A DNA stretch of 64,000 nt from Erythrobacter sp. (GCA_024642335.1 JAHEBH010000004.1:1-64000), one strand, 5' to 3'; positions 46,978 to 56,265 are shown, counted from the stretch's first letter. Notes: generated from the letters alone by a model not told the origin. Made by a program: numbers and translations.

Positions 46978-48722
46978 CGGACCCGATAGACGCGCAGCGG
47001 CGCTGCGCTGAAACCCTCGACCGGTTCCAGCCATTCAGTCACTTCACCCACGGCGATCGCATCGGCGAAATTGCCCTCACCGGCGCTGCGGTAATGCGCA
47101 ATATCGGCATTGGACGTGCAGGCGACGACGTAATCGGCCCCGGTGGAACGGACGATCTCCTGCGCTGCATCGACGCTGCCGATGTTCGCGGCGATCACCT
47201 GGGCCATGCGCTGCTGGTTGCGGTGATAATTGGCGGCGACAACCGCATGACCGGTCTTGGCGAGTATTTCCGGCCCGCTGTCCAGAGGGGCGAAGAGAAG
47301 GCCGGACGGGAGGCTTGCGAGCTGCGCGAAGTCGCATTCCTCCGCTTCCAGAGGCGTGACTTGCAGCACCGCCTCCGGCGCAATCGGAGACAGCGGATCG
47401 AGCGGTTTCAAGGCCCCCGACACAAAGCTCGGCGTGGCAAGAAGGAAGCAGGCGAGCGTGGCGATGATGCGCGGCGCGGAGGCTTGCACGGCGCGCGCTT
47501 TGGGCAGGTAATGCGCCAGCAGGGCCGCCGCGAAGGGCACGGCGAGCAATTGCGCCACGATCGCCTCGCGCATCAGGACGAGCGAATAGAGGCAGGCGCA
47601 CAGGGTCAGGCCGGCATAGAGCAGCCAGGCTCGCGCGCCTTCCTCTGCCGCAAGGGCGACATGCCTTCGCGGCCAACAGGCAGCAAGCACCAGCAACGGC
47701 GTCCACAGCAGCATGGCCATGACCGAGAATGGTTGTTGCCAGATCGGCAGGCCCTCGGTGATCTGCCCATGCCAATACTGCAGGATGAGCGGATCGAGCT
47801 CCCCGAACGGATCGGCGGCACAGCTCCCCAGTGCGAAATAGGCGACGGGCGCGCTGATGGCGGCGATCACCACCAGTCCGCCCCACCGGCCCGCAGCGCG
47901 ATCCTGTCGCGGCAAGGCGGGCAAAGCCCAGGCGATGACAGCCGCTGCCGCAAAAGCCGCCATATGGCCGGGCAGCAGTATGTCGCAGTATGGCAGGGCA
48001 AATGAGCCAAGAGGCCGCGTCGCCAAAGACAGGGCAGGAGCGGCCATCGCGAGCGCGGTCAGGAACACTGCCAGCCGGCGATCGTCCCACAACCAATAGG
48101 CAAGACCGTAAAGCCCCGCAAAGGCTGCAACCATCGGCAGTCCTTCAAGCGAGATCGCCACCCATGCAGCCGCCAGCAGGCCGCACAATGCCGCACCCGC
48201 GCGCCCCGGCCTAAGCATCAGTGCAGCAGCGACCAGCCCCAGCACCGCCTGCGGCGCATGGTGATCGATGCGGAAGGGCATGAAACTGCCGGTCAGCAGG
48301 GGAAAGAGCGGCAGGATGACAAGGCCGAGACCAATGCCGAGCGGCGGCAAGTCCAGCCGCAGCAGGATCGACCTCAGCGCAAAGAGCGCACCCAGCAGGT
48401 AGAGCAGCGGAACGGCGAACAATGCCGCGGTCTCGCCCGCCAGCAGTGCCAGAAGCGCCAGCGGAATATCGACCAGACGCGACCAGTGCATGCTCGCGCC
48501 AGCAGGCGGATCGACGCGATATTGCGTGACATCCCACCAGCCCTGCCCGGCCAAGAGGTCGCGCACTTGCAGCAGGCGCATGTAGTCATCGGGGCCGTCC
48601 GGCTCGAAACCCGCCAAAATCTGGTATGCCAGAGCGAGCAGGCAGCAGAACCCCCACACCGCCCAGACGGCATCAGGGCGGGTCACAAAACGGTTCCAGT
48701 CAAAGGGGTTGGCTGTGGTCAT
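46974..48722 (-). CDS. GT-C-like polytopic membrane protein of unknown substrate
   Basis: A 582-residue membrane protein with about 12 helices and a C-terminal soluble domain. The first luminal loop has acidic residues (GPDDYMRLLQVRDLL), then a MHWSRL segment and FRIDHHAPQ after helix 3 or 4. This resembles oligosaccharyltransferase-like GT-C enzymes, which use polyprenyl-linked sugars, with DD acting in metal binding. I cannot name a specific family. It is followed upstream on the same strand by a GtrA protein and a UDP-galactopyranose-mutase-like flavoprotein, so it probably acts in a surface glycan modification. Confidence 0.65.
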   Translation of the reverse strand: MTTANPFDWNRFVTRPDAVWAVWGFCCLLALAYQILAGFEPDGPDDYMRLLQVRDLLAGQGWWDVTQYRVDPPAGASMHWSRLVDIPLALLALLAGETAALFAVPLLYLLGALFALRSILLRLDLPPLGIGLGLVILPLFPLLTGSFMPFRIDHHAPQAVLGLVAAALMLRPGRAGAALCGLLAAAWVAISLEGLPMVAAFAGLYGLAYWLWDDRRLAVFLTALAMAAPALSLATRPLGSFALPYCDILLPGHMAAFAAAAVIAWALPALPRQDRAAGRWGGLVVIAAISAPVAYFALGSCAADPFGELDPLILQYWHGQITEGLPIWQQPFSVMAMLLWTPLLVLAACWPRRHVALAAEEGARAWLLYAGLTLCACLYSLVLMREAIVAQLLAVPFAAALLAHYLPKARAVQASAPRIIATLACFLLATPSFVSGALKPLDPLSPIAPEAVLQVTPLEAEECDFAQLASLPSGLLFAPLDSGPEILAKTGHAVVAANYHRNQQRMAQVIAANIGSVDAAQEIVRSTGADYVVACTSNADIAHYRSAGEGNFADAIAVGEVTEWLEPVEGFSAAPLRVYRVR

Positions 48723-48731
48723 CGGCCCGCC

Positions 48732-49133
48732 TTAGCGGAAAACGACCTTGCTGCGCAGCACCCAGGTTGCGGCAAAGCTCACGGCAACGGCAACCAGCTT
48801 GGCCAGGCGCGGATCGAATCCCGACCCATCGCCCGCCCAGACGATTGCAGTGGTCAGTCCGAGTCCGACCAGCGCCGAAATGACAAACAGCGCCTTTTGC
48901 CGCGTCCGTTCCAGTCCGCGCTCCGCCACATTGCCGACAAAGACCGCGCGGCTGGACATCAGCCAGTGGGCAATGATCCCGGCACAATAGGCAATCGCGC
49001 TTGCCCCTGCCGCCCACATTCCGGCGGACAGAAGGGCAAGGAAGCATCCCATGTCCACAGCCAGCGCGCCCACGCTCGCCAGCAAATAGCGGATGAAGCG
49101 GATATCGCGCAGGCGGAGGAGGATGGCCGACAT
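48732..49133 (-). CDS. GtrA family membrane protein
   Basis: A 133-residue protein with four membrane helices, matching the GtrA family (FIRYLLASVGALAVDMGCFLAL and a KLVAVAVSFAATWVLRSKVVF end). GtrA proteins are thought to flip polyprenyl-phosphate-linked sugars to the periplasm. It sits between the GT-C-like gene and the flavoprotein gene with gaps of 9 and 5 bp, so the three are probably one transcript acting in the same glycan pathway. Confidence 0.9.
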   Translation of the reverse strand: MSAILLRLRDIRFIRYLLASVGALAVDMGCFLALLSAGMWAAGASAIAYCAGIIAHWLMSSRAVFVGNVAERGLERTRQKALFVISALVGLGLTTAIVWAGDGSGFDPRLAKLVAVAVSFAATWVLRSKVVFR

Positions 49134-49138
49134 ATTCG

Positions 49139-50722
49139 TCAGGCGGCGCGCTTGTCGTTGCCGGAAACGCGTTCCGGTACGTCGCGGACGGAACCAAGCG
49201 CAGCGGCCTGGTCTTCGGTCAGTTCGCCGCGGGCGGGCAGGACCTTCTCGTCACCTTCGTCGCCAGCCTCATGGTATTCGGCATCCTCGTTGACGCACCA
49301 GGTGTCGTAAATGCGTGTCCCGGCGATGATGTTCTCGACCGTCAGCATGGCGGTCATCATCGCGTGGTCCTGGTTGTTGTAGCGGTGCATGCCGTTGCGG
49401 CCAACGAGGTGCAGCGTTGGGAATTTCTCCTCCAGCTCGCGGCGCATGGCATCGACATTGGCAGCGTAGTCCTCATCATAGACGGGATAGGCCTTTTCCT
49501 GCCGCACCACTGCGCCGCCGACCACGTCTTGCGGATCGCACAGGCCGAGGATTGCCATTTCGCGCTTGGCCTGTTCGACAAGGTCCTCATCGGATGAAGA
49601 CCACAAGCCGTCGCCTTCGAAGCAGAAATATTCGAGGCCGACGCAGGCAATGTCCTGATCGGGCACCATTTCGGGTGACCAGCTGCGGAAGTTCTGCACA
49701 CGGCCGACCTGCACCTTGCTGTCATGGATATAGATCCAGTTGTCGGGGAAAAGATCCTCCGACTTGATCATCAGCGCCACCGTCAGGAAGTCACGATATT
49801 TGAGCTTCTTGGCATTGAGCGTGGTTGCCGGCAACGGATGCAGACGGGCACCCAGTTCGCGCATGGGAGCAGAGCTGATGGCATGCGCGGCCTTGATAGT
49901 CACATCGCCATGCGGGCCGTTTGCCGTCAGACGCCAGCCGCCTTCGCCATCGCTGGCCAATTGCTTCAGCGCGTGGCCCATGAGCATCTGGCCTTTGCCC
50001 GATGCCACGATCCTGTCGCGCGCCGCTTCCCACATCATGCCGGGGCCAAGGCGCGGGTAGCGGAAAGTTTCGAGCAGGGTCTTCACCTTGCCGTCATTCG
50101 GGCGCTTGTTGAGGCCGAGCGAGCGTTTCAGCCCGTCGGTCACCGCACCCCAGAGCGAGAGGCCCTTGATGCGCTGCGCGGCCCAGTCCGCGCTCATCTC
50201 GTCACAGGGCATCCCCCACACCTTCTCGGTATAGGTCTTGAAGAAGATCGAGTAGAGCTTCCGGCCGAACTGGTTGGTGGTCCAGTCCTCGAAACTCTTC
50301 ACTTCGGCAATCGGGAAGAGCTTGTAGCGCAGGTAGGAGAGCATGCAGGCCGTCGAGCGCAGGATGCCCAGGTTGCTCAACGCCTCGAATGCGCGCAGCG
50401 GGTAGGAGTAGAACTTGCCCTCGTAATAGATGCGGCTCATCCTTGGGCGCTGGATGAAATCATCGGGCAGGATCTCGTTCCACAGGTCGACAACCTGCTG
50501 GCTTTTCGAGAAGAAGCGGTGGCCGCCGATATCGAAGCGATAGCCTTCGTGCTCGACCGTGCGACTGATGCCGCCGACATAGGTGGCATCTTTCTCGATG
50601 ATCGCCACCGACTTGCCCGCCTTGGTGAGAAGGTATCCGGCAGTCAGGCCCGCTGGCCCGGCTCCGATAATGGCCGCATCGACGCTGATCTGCCCGGCAG
50701 TGCTGTGGACACTGTTGTTCAT
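49139..50722 (-). CDS. FAD-dependent oxidoreductase, UDP-galactopyranose-mutase-like
   Basis: A 527-residue flavoprotein with the FAD-binding motif AAIIGAGPAGLTAGYLLTKAGK near 16-37 and IIEKDATYVGGISRTV, then the substrate-side FDIGGHRFFSKS and YNNQDHAMMTAML near the end. It resembles UDP-galactopyranose mutase and protoporphyrinogen-oxidase-like proteins found with polysaccharide genes. The exact reaction is uncertain: a sugar-nucleotide mutase or a redox step are both possible. It is the first gene of the unit with gtrA and the GT-C-like gene. Confidence 0.75.
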   Translation of the reverse strand: MNNSVHSTAGQISVDAAIIGAGPAGLTAGYLLTKAGKSVAIIEKDATYVGGISRTVEHEGYRFDIGGHRFFSKSQQVVDLWNEILPDDFIQRPRMSRIYYEGKFYSYPLRAFEALSNLGILRSTACMLSYLRYKLFPIAEVKSFEDWTTNQFGRKLYSIFFKTYTEKVWGMPCDEMSADWAAQRIKGLSLWGAVTDGLKRSLGLNKRPNDGKVKTLLETFRYPRLGPGMMWEAARDRIVASGKGQMLMGHALKQLASDGEGGWRLTANGPHGDVTIKAAHAISSAPMRELGARLHPLPATTLNAKKLKYRDFLTVALMIKSEDLFPDNWIYIHDSKVQVGRVQNFRSWSPEMVPDQDIACVGLEYFCFEGDGLWSSSDEDLVEQAKREMAILGLCDPQDVVGGAVVRQEKAYPVYDEDYAANVDAMRRELEEKFPTLHLVGRNGMHRYNNQDHAMMTAMLTVENIIAGTRIYDTWCVNEDAEYHEAGDEGDEKVLPARGELTEDQAAALGSVRDVPERVSGNDKRAA

Positions 50723-50766
50723 GCTCGCCCCTGATCTTGTTCCTGATCGGGAGTGAAGGAAAATGG

Positions 50767-51414
50767 TTAAGAGGCCGTTACCACCTCAACGGTATCCTGC
50801 TGCATATTGGCGATAATTCGGGCAAGATCGCCGAACTGGAACGTATCTTCGAATACCAGGCCAAACAGCTCGCCGCGACGCCACCGGACCTTGGCGCTCA
50901 CCTGTCGCAGCCCGTCGGCCGAAAGCTGAACGCGCTGGTCGATCGCAAATCGGTGCTTGCTGGTGACCTGCGCGCCTTGTTGCGAGATATTCCTGATGCG
51001 CACGCACGCCTGTTCCGAAAGTGTGGAAAGCAAGGCTCCAATATCCAGATTGATGCGGATCGGACGCTTGGCGAAGCGGCTGGGGCATTCGATGATGCGT
51101 GCGATATTGGCTTCCTGAGCGAACTGCAGGCCGGCGCGGTCTTCCTCCTGCCAGACAATTTTCGCCTCGTGCTGGTCGCCATTCTGCAGCTCCAGCATCA
51201 TCTGGCCGCATTCCGGAAGCGCATGGAACAGGCGCACATTGACACCTGTTTCCGAGGCATCGCGGATCACGCACATATATTCGCCCGCCGGCCCGACGAG
51301 CTTTGCGGCACGTATCAACAAGGTATAGCGTTGCGCGCCACGATGCTCGTGGTCCGATTCCAGGCTCGCTACCAAGCCAAGCACATCCGTGTCGCGCTGC
51401 AAGGCCTCGGCCAT
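50767..51414 (-). CDS. Protein with two PilZ domains
   Basis: A 215-residue protein made of two PilZ domains. Each has the complete c-di-GMP pattern: RGAQR (25-29) with DASETG (52-57) in the first and RFAKR (113-117) with NISQQG (142-147) in the second. It should bind the second messenger and change its contact with a partner, often a polysaccharide or motility machine. The ATG at 51414 is chosen because GGAGG is five bases upstream. It stands 45 bp before the glycan module on the same strand and may regulate it. Confidence 0.85.
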   Translation of the reverse strand: MAEALQRDTDVLGLVASLESDHEHRGAQRYTLLIRAAKLVGPAGEYMCVIRDASETGVNVRLFHALPECGQMMLELQNGDQHEAKIVWQEEDRAGLQFAQEANIARIIECPSRFAKRPIRINLDIGALLSTLSEQACVRIRNISQQGAQVTSKHRFAIDQRVQLSADGLRQVSAKVRWRRGELFGLVFEDTFQFGDLARIIANMQQDTVEVVTAS

Positions 51415-51546
51415 ACAACCTCCATCCTTTGCGGAAAGACGCCGAAGAGCCCCACCGCATTCTTGCATGAGCCACTCTTAACCTTGTGATGTTTAGGAAC
51501 CGCTAACGGGGACTTGGGAAGGTCCCTTAGTCGCTCCTGGCCGATC

Positions 51547-51633
51547 TGGTGCGGGCGGCGGGACTCGAACCCGCACGATCCGTGGATCAGGGGATTTTAA
51601 GTCCCCGGCGTCTACCAATTCCGCCACGCCCGC
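51547..51633 (-). tRNA. tRNA-Leu (UAA)
   Basis: An 87-base tRNA with encoded CCA. The acceptor stem GCGGGCG/CGCCCGC pairs fully; the anticodon loop is CTTAAAA, reading UAA, and the T arm is GGGTTCGAGTCCC. The long variable arm (TGATCCACGGATCGT) confirms a class II tRNA such as Leu. No integrase or att-like repeat was seen next to it. Confidence 0.95.
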
Positions 51634-51850
51634 ATTCCCCCGCCACGGGCAAGGCACCGCCTCACCCCGCGTTGGCCGGAATGAAGTCCTTAGCCGCAGC
51701 CCATTCCGCTTTCCAGTGGCGCAGGGCGATCCGCGCCAAGCATCAACCGGTTTCTTCAGCCAAGGGCTTCACCCGCAAGGCAGTGCTGGGTAAGGTTATG
51801 CACGGGTATTACAGGGACAGGGGGATGGGCGGCGTCCGTCCGGCAACGAT
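51634..51850. other. Intergenic region between tRNA-Leu and the MarR gene
   Basis: This 217 bp stretch should hold the promoters of tRNA-Leu (minus strand) and of the MarR regulator (plus strand). I could not place a clear promoter or a palindromic operator. A short frame on the minus strand (about 24 residues, ending PANAG) has no support beyond its composition. Confidence 0.3.
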
Positions 51851-52351
51851 ATGGTCGATAAGAACCAACAGGAAAACAGTTTGCCAAAACCCAAGAGTGG
51901 CGAATTTCCGCCAGAGACGCGGCTAACCATAGCTCTTGTCCTGGTCGCTCGCCGCTGGCGTTCGCTGCTGGATGAGAAGCTGCGCGCCATCCAGCAAGGG
52001 ACCGCGCGGATGGAGGCGCTTTCCGCGATCCACAACTCGCCGGAAGCAACCTCACAAGTGAACATCGCCCGCCGCTTGCGGATCGAGGGGCCGACGCTGA
52101 CGCGCATGATCGACTCGCTGGAAAAGGACGGCCTGGTGGAACGGCTGGCCGACCCGGAGGACCGCCGGACAAAGAAGCTGAAGGTCACCAGGGAAGGCGA
52201 GGCTGCCCACAAGGAAATATTCGCCATTGCCGAAATCTATCGCGAGCGGCTGCTGGACGACCTTTCGGGCGAGGAAATCGCCCTGCTCAACAAGCTGCTG
52301 GGCAGAATGCTCGACAAGCTCGATGATGGCTTGCCCGACCCGGAGGCCTGA
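51851..52351 (+). CDS. MarR family transcriptional regulator
   Basis: A 166-residue winged-helix repressor of the MarR/SlyA type. The recognition helix region is QVNIARRLRIEGPTLTRMIDSLEKDGLVERLADPEDRRTKKL, where the DxRxxKL wing signature is clear (PEDRRTKKL). It is followed tail to tail, 3 bp away, by the MetE-like genes and probably senses an aromatic or related ligand for the catabolic island. Its own operator is not identified. Confidence 0.9.
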   Translation: MVDKNQQENSLPKPKSGEFPPETRLTIALVLVARRWRSLLDEKLRAIQQGTARMEALSAIHNSPEATSQVNIARRLRIEGPTLTRMIDSLEKDGLVERLADPEDRRTKKLKVTREGEAAHKEIFAIAEIYRERLLDDLSGEEIALLNKLLGRMLDKLDDGLPDPEA

Positions 52352-52354
52352 TGG

Positions 52355-53473
52355 CTACCAGTAACGCGCGGTAGCGATCCGGGCGCCTTCCGCCAGTGCC
52401 GCCAGCTTGGCCCAGACCACTTGCGGATCGAGATTGTTGCTGCCCGCATGGACCGAAAAGCCGCAGTCGACCCCTGCCATCACCCGCTCACGCCCTAGCA
52501 GATCGGCATAGCGCCCGATGCGCTGCGCGATGAGCTCGGGGTGTTCGATATAGGTACTCTGTGGCTCGATCATGCCGGGGCACAATATCTTGCCTTCGGG
52601 CAGCGCATTTTCCTCGAAGTAGGCGAATTCGTGCGCATGGCGCGGGTTGGCGCCTTCAAGCAAAACGGTCTGCGGCTTGGCGCTCCACACGATGTCGGCA
52701 ATGTCATGCAGGGGAACATCGCAATGATGCGGGCCGGGATAATTGCCCCAGCACAGATGCATGCGGCACTGCTCGGCCGGGATGTTCTGCAACGCGTGAT
52801 TGAGCGCCGCGATGTTCATGCCGATACGCTTGCGGAATTCCTCCAGCGAAAGGCCGGTGAATTGCACATGGCGGCCCATGGCAAGATCCGGGCAATCGAC
52901 CTGCAGCGTTATGCCGGCATTGGCGATCGTCTCGTATTCGTGCCGCAACCCTTCGGCGAGGGCGAAGACATATTCCTCGTCGCTGGCATAATACTGGTTG
53001 GGAAAGAACAGGGCGGTCACGCCGGGTGACGCCGCGGACATGAAGGTTTCCTGGCCGTCGGCCAGTCGCACCAGCCGCTCCGCATCGATGCGAGGCGCTT
53101 CCATGTCGATCACTTCGATGGGGGAGGTACAGGCCGGCGCAGAACGCTTGGCGCGGCCCTTGTTGCCGAAGACCTGCGCCTTGGCGCCGGGGAAATCCTC
53201 CAGGTCCTGGAACTCGTACTGCCCCGCCTCGCCGCCAAAACCCGACAGGCGGTGCTTGATATAGGTAGCGTAGCTGGGCTTGGACATTTCGCCGTCACCA
53301 ACGACCGTGATCCCCGCCTTCACCTGCTCGGCGATCACCCCTGCAGTGGCGCGATCAATGGCATCGTCGAGCGCCGCCCGGTCGACATCCTCGCCGCCCT
53401 CGCGGGCAAACATCAGTTCGAGCAGATATTCGGGGCGCGGCAGGCTGCCTGTGTGCGTGGTCTTGAAACTCAC
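52355..53473 (-). CDS. Cobalamin-independent methionine-synthase-II-like protein 1
   Basis: A 372-residue protein that corresponds to the C-terminal catalytic barrel of MetE. The zinc site is complete: HLCWG (about 238-242, His and Cys), an acidic residue in LLEGANPRHAHE and GVDCGFSVHAG (Cys near 337). The MetE segment DEPAL is here DCPDL. Such core-MetE proteins move methyl or alkyl groups onto thiols; epoxyalkane:CoM transferase is a known relative, so the substrate need not be homocysteine. GTG at 53473 follows GGAGG; it overlaps the stop of the second copy by 4 bp. Confidence 0.85.
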   Translation of the reverse strand: MSFKTTHTGSLPRPEYLLELMFAREGGEDVDRAALDDAIDRATAGVIAEQVKAGITVVGDGEMSKPSYATYIKHRLSGFGGEAGQYEFQDLEDFPGAKAQVFGNKGRAKRSAPACTSPIEVIDMEAPRIDAERLVRLADGQETFMSAASPGVTALFFPNQYYASDEEYVFALAEGLRHEYETIANAGITLQVDCPDLAMGRHVQFTGLSLEEFRKRIGMNIAALNHALQNIPAEQCRMHLCWGNYPGPHHCDVPLHDIADIVWSAKPQTVLLEGANPRHAHEFAYFEENALPEGKILCPGMIEPQSTYIEHPELIAQRIGRYADLLGRERVMAGVDCGFSVHAGSNNLDPQVVWAKLAALAEGARIATARYW

Positions 53474-54501
53474 GACACCTCCGCCCGCACGGTGGCCGCA
53501 CCTTCGGCCATCGCCTTCATCTTGCCGAATGCCACTTCGCGCGGGAGATATTTGAGGCCGCAATCGGGCGCGATGATGATTTTCTCCTTCGGCGCATGCG
53601 CCAGCCCGCGCCGTATCCGCGCGGCGACCACTTCGGGCGTTTCCACCTCATGCGTCGAGAGGTCGAGAACTCCGAGGATGATCGTCTTGCCTGGCAGGGT
53701 TTCGAGCACCTTGGTATCGAGGTTGGACTGCGCCGTTTCGATGCTGATCTGCTTTACGTCGCTCGATGCCAGTTCGGGCAGGAAGGAATAGCCTTCAGGC
53801 CGCTCGTGGATCAGATGGGCATAGCCGAAGCAGATATGGAGCGCCGTGGTTCCGGCAACACCATCAAGCGCACGCTCCAGTGCCTTCAACCCGAATTCAC
53901 GCGCCTTTTCGGGGCGCGCCTGCATGTAGGGCTCGTCCAGCTGCACCACATCGGCACCTGCTGCGAAAAGATCCTTGATTTCCTCGTTCACCGCAGCGGC
54001 ATAGCCCAGCGCCAGTGCCTCGGGATCGCCGTAATAGTCGTCCTGTGCCTGCTGGCTCATGGTGAAAGGGCCGGGCACGGTGATCTTGATCGCCTTGTCC
54101 GTATGCTGCTTCATGAACTCCACGTCGCGCACCTGCACCGCATGGCGGCGGCTGATCTCACCCACTACGCGCGGCACGGGTACAGGCTCTCCTGACCGAT
54201 CAAGCGCGGTGCCGTGATTGTCCATGTCCACGCCGTTGAGCGCGGTGGCGAAGCGGTTGGAATAGCTCTCGCGCCGCATCTCGCCATCGGTGATGATGTC
54301 GAGCCCTGCGCGCTCCTGCTCGTGCATGGCGTAGATCGTCGCATCGTCCCAGGCTTCCTCGAGGAATTCCTCGGGGATGCGCCACAGCTCCTTCTGCCGC
54401 GTGCGCGGAGGGAAGCGGCCGGCAAGCTTGGCGCGGTCGATCAGCCATTCGGGCTGGGCGTAAGAGCCGACCAGGCTGGTCGGCAACAAGGGAAGCGCCA
54501 T
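53470..54501 (-). CDS. Cobalamin-independent methionine-synthase-II-like protein 2
   Basis: A 343-residue second core-MetE protein, distinct from its neighbour. It keeps DEPYMQ, the zinc pair LHICFG (His221, Cys223), Glu in SIETAQSNLD and Cys near 311 in APDCGLKYLP. The ATG at 54501 gives the start MALPLLPTSLVGSYAQPEW, typical of the family; its TAATG overlap with the VOC gene supports it. Two linked copies with a VOC gene suggest a heteromeric or two-step alkyl-thiol transfer in a catabolic route, rather than methionine synthesis. Confidence 0.85.
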   Translation of the reverse strand: MALPLLPTSLVGSYAQPEWLIDRAKLAGRFPPRTRQKELWRIPEEFLEEAWDDATIYAMHEQERAGLDIITDGEMRRESYSNRFATALNGVDMDNHGTALDRSGEPVPVPRVVGEISRRHAVQVRDVEFMKQHTDKAIKITVPGPFTMSQQAQDDYYGDPEALALGYAAAVNEEIKDLFAAGADVVQLDEPYMQARPEKAREFGLKALERALDGVAGTTALHICFGYAHLIHERPEGYSFLPELASSDVKQISIETAQSNLDTKVLETLPGKTIILGVLDLSTHEVETPEVVAARIRRGLAHAPKEKIIIAPDCGLKYLPREVAFGKMKAMAEGAATVRAEVS

Positions 54502-55043
54502 TACGCCGCTTCTTCGTGGCGGAACTGGTTGTTGGTCGTGTGATCGCCCGCCAGCCAACGCTTCAGCTCGGCATGGGCATTGGCGCGACGTTCGGCATCG
54601 CCATCGGCGGCGCGCGGATCGTCACAGGTGAATTCCACGATCATGCCATCGGGGTCCTCGACATAGACCGAACGGCAATAGCCATGTTCCAGCGTATAGG
54701 TCTTGGGCGGCTGGAGGCCCGCCTTTTCGATGCGCCGTTCCAGCTCTGCCTGGGTTTCCTTGTCCACATTGAGTGCGATGTGGCGGAAGGGCGAAGCGGG
54801 GAGGTCAGGGCCGAACAGCGCCTGGTCTTCGGCATCGGCAAACTGGAAGAACGCCAGCGCGCTGCCATCTCCAAGCCCGAAGAAGAGGTGGCAATAGGTG
54901 CGGTCCTTGCCGAACAGGAAATCGGTCTCGCACCAGGTGGCCACCAGCGGAATGCCCAGCGTGTCCTCATAAAAGGCGCGCGTGGCCTCCAGGTCCTTGG
55001 ACACATAGGCCGTGTGGTGCAGGCGGCTTGGCAGTTTACCCAT
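54501..55043 (-). CDS. VOC family protein (glyoxalase/extradiol dioxygenase-like)
   Basis: A 180-residue vicinal-oxygen-chelate protein with the paired beta-alpha-beta modules: LHHTAYVSKDLEATRAFYEDTLGIPL and RHIALNVDKETQ, then GYCRSVYVEDPDGMIVEF. Likely metal ligands are His9 or 10, the His in FRHIALNV and the Glu in IVEFT. The reaction could be isomerisation, ring cleavage or thiol conjugation. Its overlap with the MetE-like gene suggests it acts in the same pathway, perhaps on a thiol adduct. GGGAGAGAGAT precedes the ATG. Confidence 0.88.
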   Translation of the reverse strand: MGKLPSRLHHTAYVSKDLEATRAFYEDTLGIPLVATWCETDFLFGKDRTYCHLFFGLGDGSALAFFQFADAEDQALFGPDLPASPFRHIALNVDKETQAELERRIEKAGLQPPKTYTLEHGYCRSVYVEDPDGMIVEFTCDDPRAADGDAERRANAHAELKRWLAGDHTTNNQFRHEEAA

Positions 55044-55137
55044 TATCTCTCTCCCATGGGAATTTCTCGTCTGGAGCCGACTCCTGCAGCCCCGTTCCGG
55101 TTAGCAATCTATCAAAGACAGGCGCGGGCGCAAATGC

Positions 55138-56265
55138 TCACTTCCTGCCCAGTATCTCCTCGTTATCCGCGCCGAGTTCGGGCGGCGGGACAACGCTGTC
55201 CTCTATCTCGCCGTCGAAGCGGATGGGGTTACGGATCGTGCGGAAGGTCCCGCGCGCGCCCTCGCCTTCGACCACCAGCCGGTGATGCGCGGCCAGATCG
55301 CCTTCGACCACTTCCTTCGAGGTATAAACCGCTGAGTGCGGCACTTCGAGGCTTGTCAGCGTCTCTTCCCATTCGGCGCGCGGCCTGGTGGCGAAGATCG
55401 GGGCTAGAAACGCGACCACCTTCTCGTAATTGGCGATGCGCGCGGGGCGGCTTTCGAACTCGGGCCGCTGCAACATGTCGGGCTGGCCGACCGCGGTGGC
55501 AAGGTTCTCCCAGAACTTGGGCGGTGAGGACATGTGCAGCGCGATCCACCCGCCGTCCGAACACTGGAAGACATAGGACTGCGAGACATGCGGGCGAGAC
55601 CACGGCCCCATGACTTCATCGACACTGAGGTAATGGGTGAAATCGTCGAGATTGAAATGGCACATCGCCTCGAACATCGAGGTTTCGACCTTGCGCCCCT
55701 TTCCGGTCTTCTCGCGCTCATAAAGCGCCGCAAGCACACCATAGGCGGTGTAGAACCCGGTCACCGCGTCACCAATGGCAGGGCCGACCACGCGCGGATT
55801 GGCGGGGTTGACCAGCAGGCGCAGGAACCCGCTGGAGGCCTGCGAAACCGTGTCGAACGCGGGGCGGTCCTTCCACGGCCCATCATTCCCGAAACCGGAG
55901 ATATCGGCATAGACCAGCCGCGGATTGATGCCCTGCAGCCTCTCGCAGCCGACACCCAGCCGCTCGGCCACGCCGGGCCGGAAGTTCTGGATGAAGACGT
56001 CGGCGGTCTTCACCAATTCGTCCAGTGCCTCCAGGTCCTCGGGGTTCTTCTTGGTGTTGAGCGTGATGCTCTTCTTGTTGCGGTTGTAGGTCTGGTAATG
56101 CGGCGAATAGAGATCGCCCTTGAAGGCGCGGAAGGGATCGCCCGTCTCGGGCATTTCCACCTTGATCACCTCTGCCCCCAGATCCGCCAGCAACATGCCG
56201 CAAGCCGGGCCGGTGATGAATGTGCCCATGTCGAGCACGCGGACGCCTGCCAAAGGTTTTGCCAC
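55138..56265 (-). CDS. Family III CoA-transferase (CaiB/BaiF)
   Basis: A 375-residue enzyme of the CaiB/BaiF family, which moves CoA between organic acids through an aspartyl-CoA thioester. The start has GVRVLDMGTFITGPACGMLLADLGAEVIKVE, and the catalytic Asp is in GPAIGDAVTGFYTAYGVLAAL. It should activate a carboxylic acid intermediate. It faces, divergently, a citryl-CoA lyase-like gene, a pairing that suggests activation of an acid followed by cleavage of a C-C bond. Confidence 0.92.
   Translation of the reverse strand: MAKPLAGVRVLDMGTFITGPACGMLLADLGAEVIKVEMPETGDPFRAFKGDLYSPHYQTYNRNKKSITLNTKKNPEDLEALDELVKTADVFIQNFRPGVAERLGVGCERLQGINPRLVYADISGFGNDGPWKDRPAFDTVSQASSGFLRLLVNPANPRVVGPAIGDAVTGFYTAYGVLAALYEREKTGKGRKVETSMFEAMCHFNLDDFTHYLSVDEVMGPWSRPHVSQSYVFQCSDGGWIALHMSSPPKFWENLATAVGQPDMLQRPEFESRPARIANYEKVVAFLAPIFATRPRAEWEETLTSLEVPHSAVYTSKEVVEGDLAAHHRLVVEGEGARGTFRTIRNPIRFDGEIEDSVVPPPELGADNEEILGRK

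Noticed and set aside
51547-51850. tRNA-Leu as an integration site for a mobile element
   Set aside because: No integrase gene, no direct repeat of the tRNA end and no change in gene character were seen on either side.
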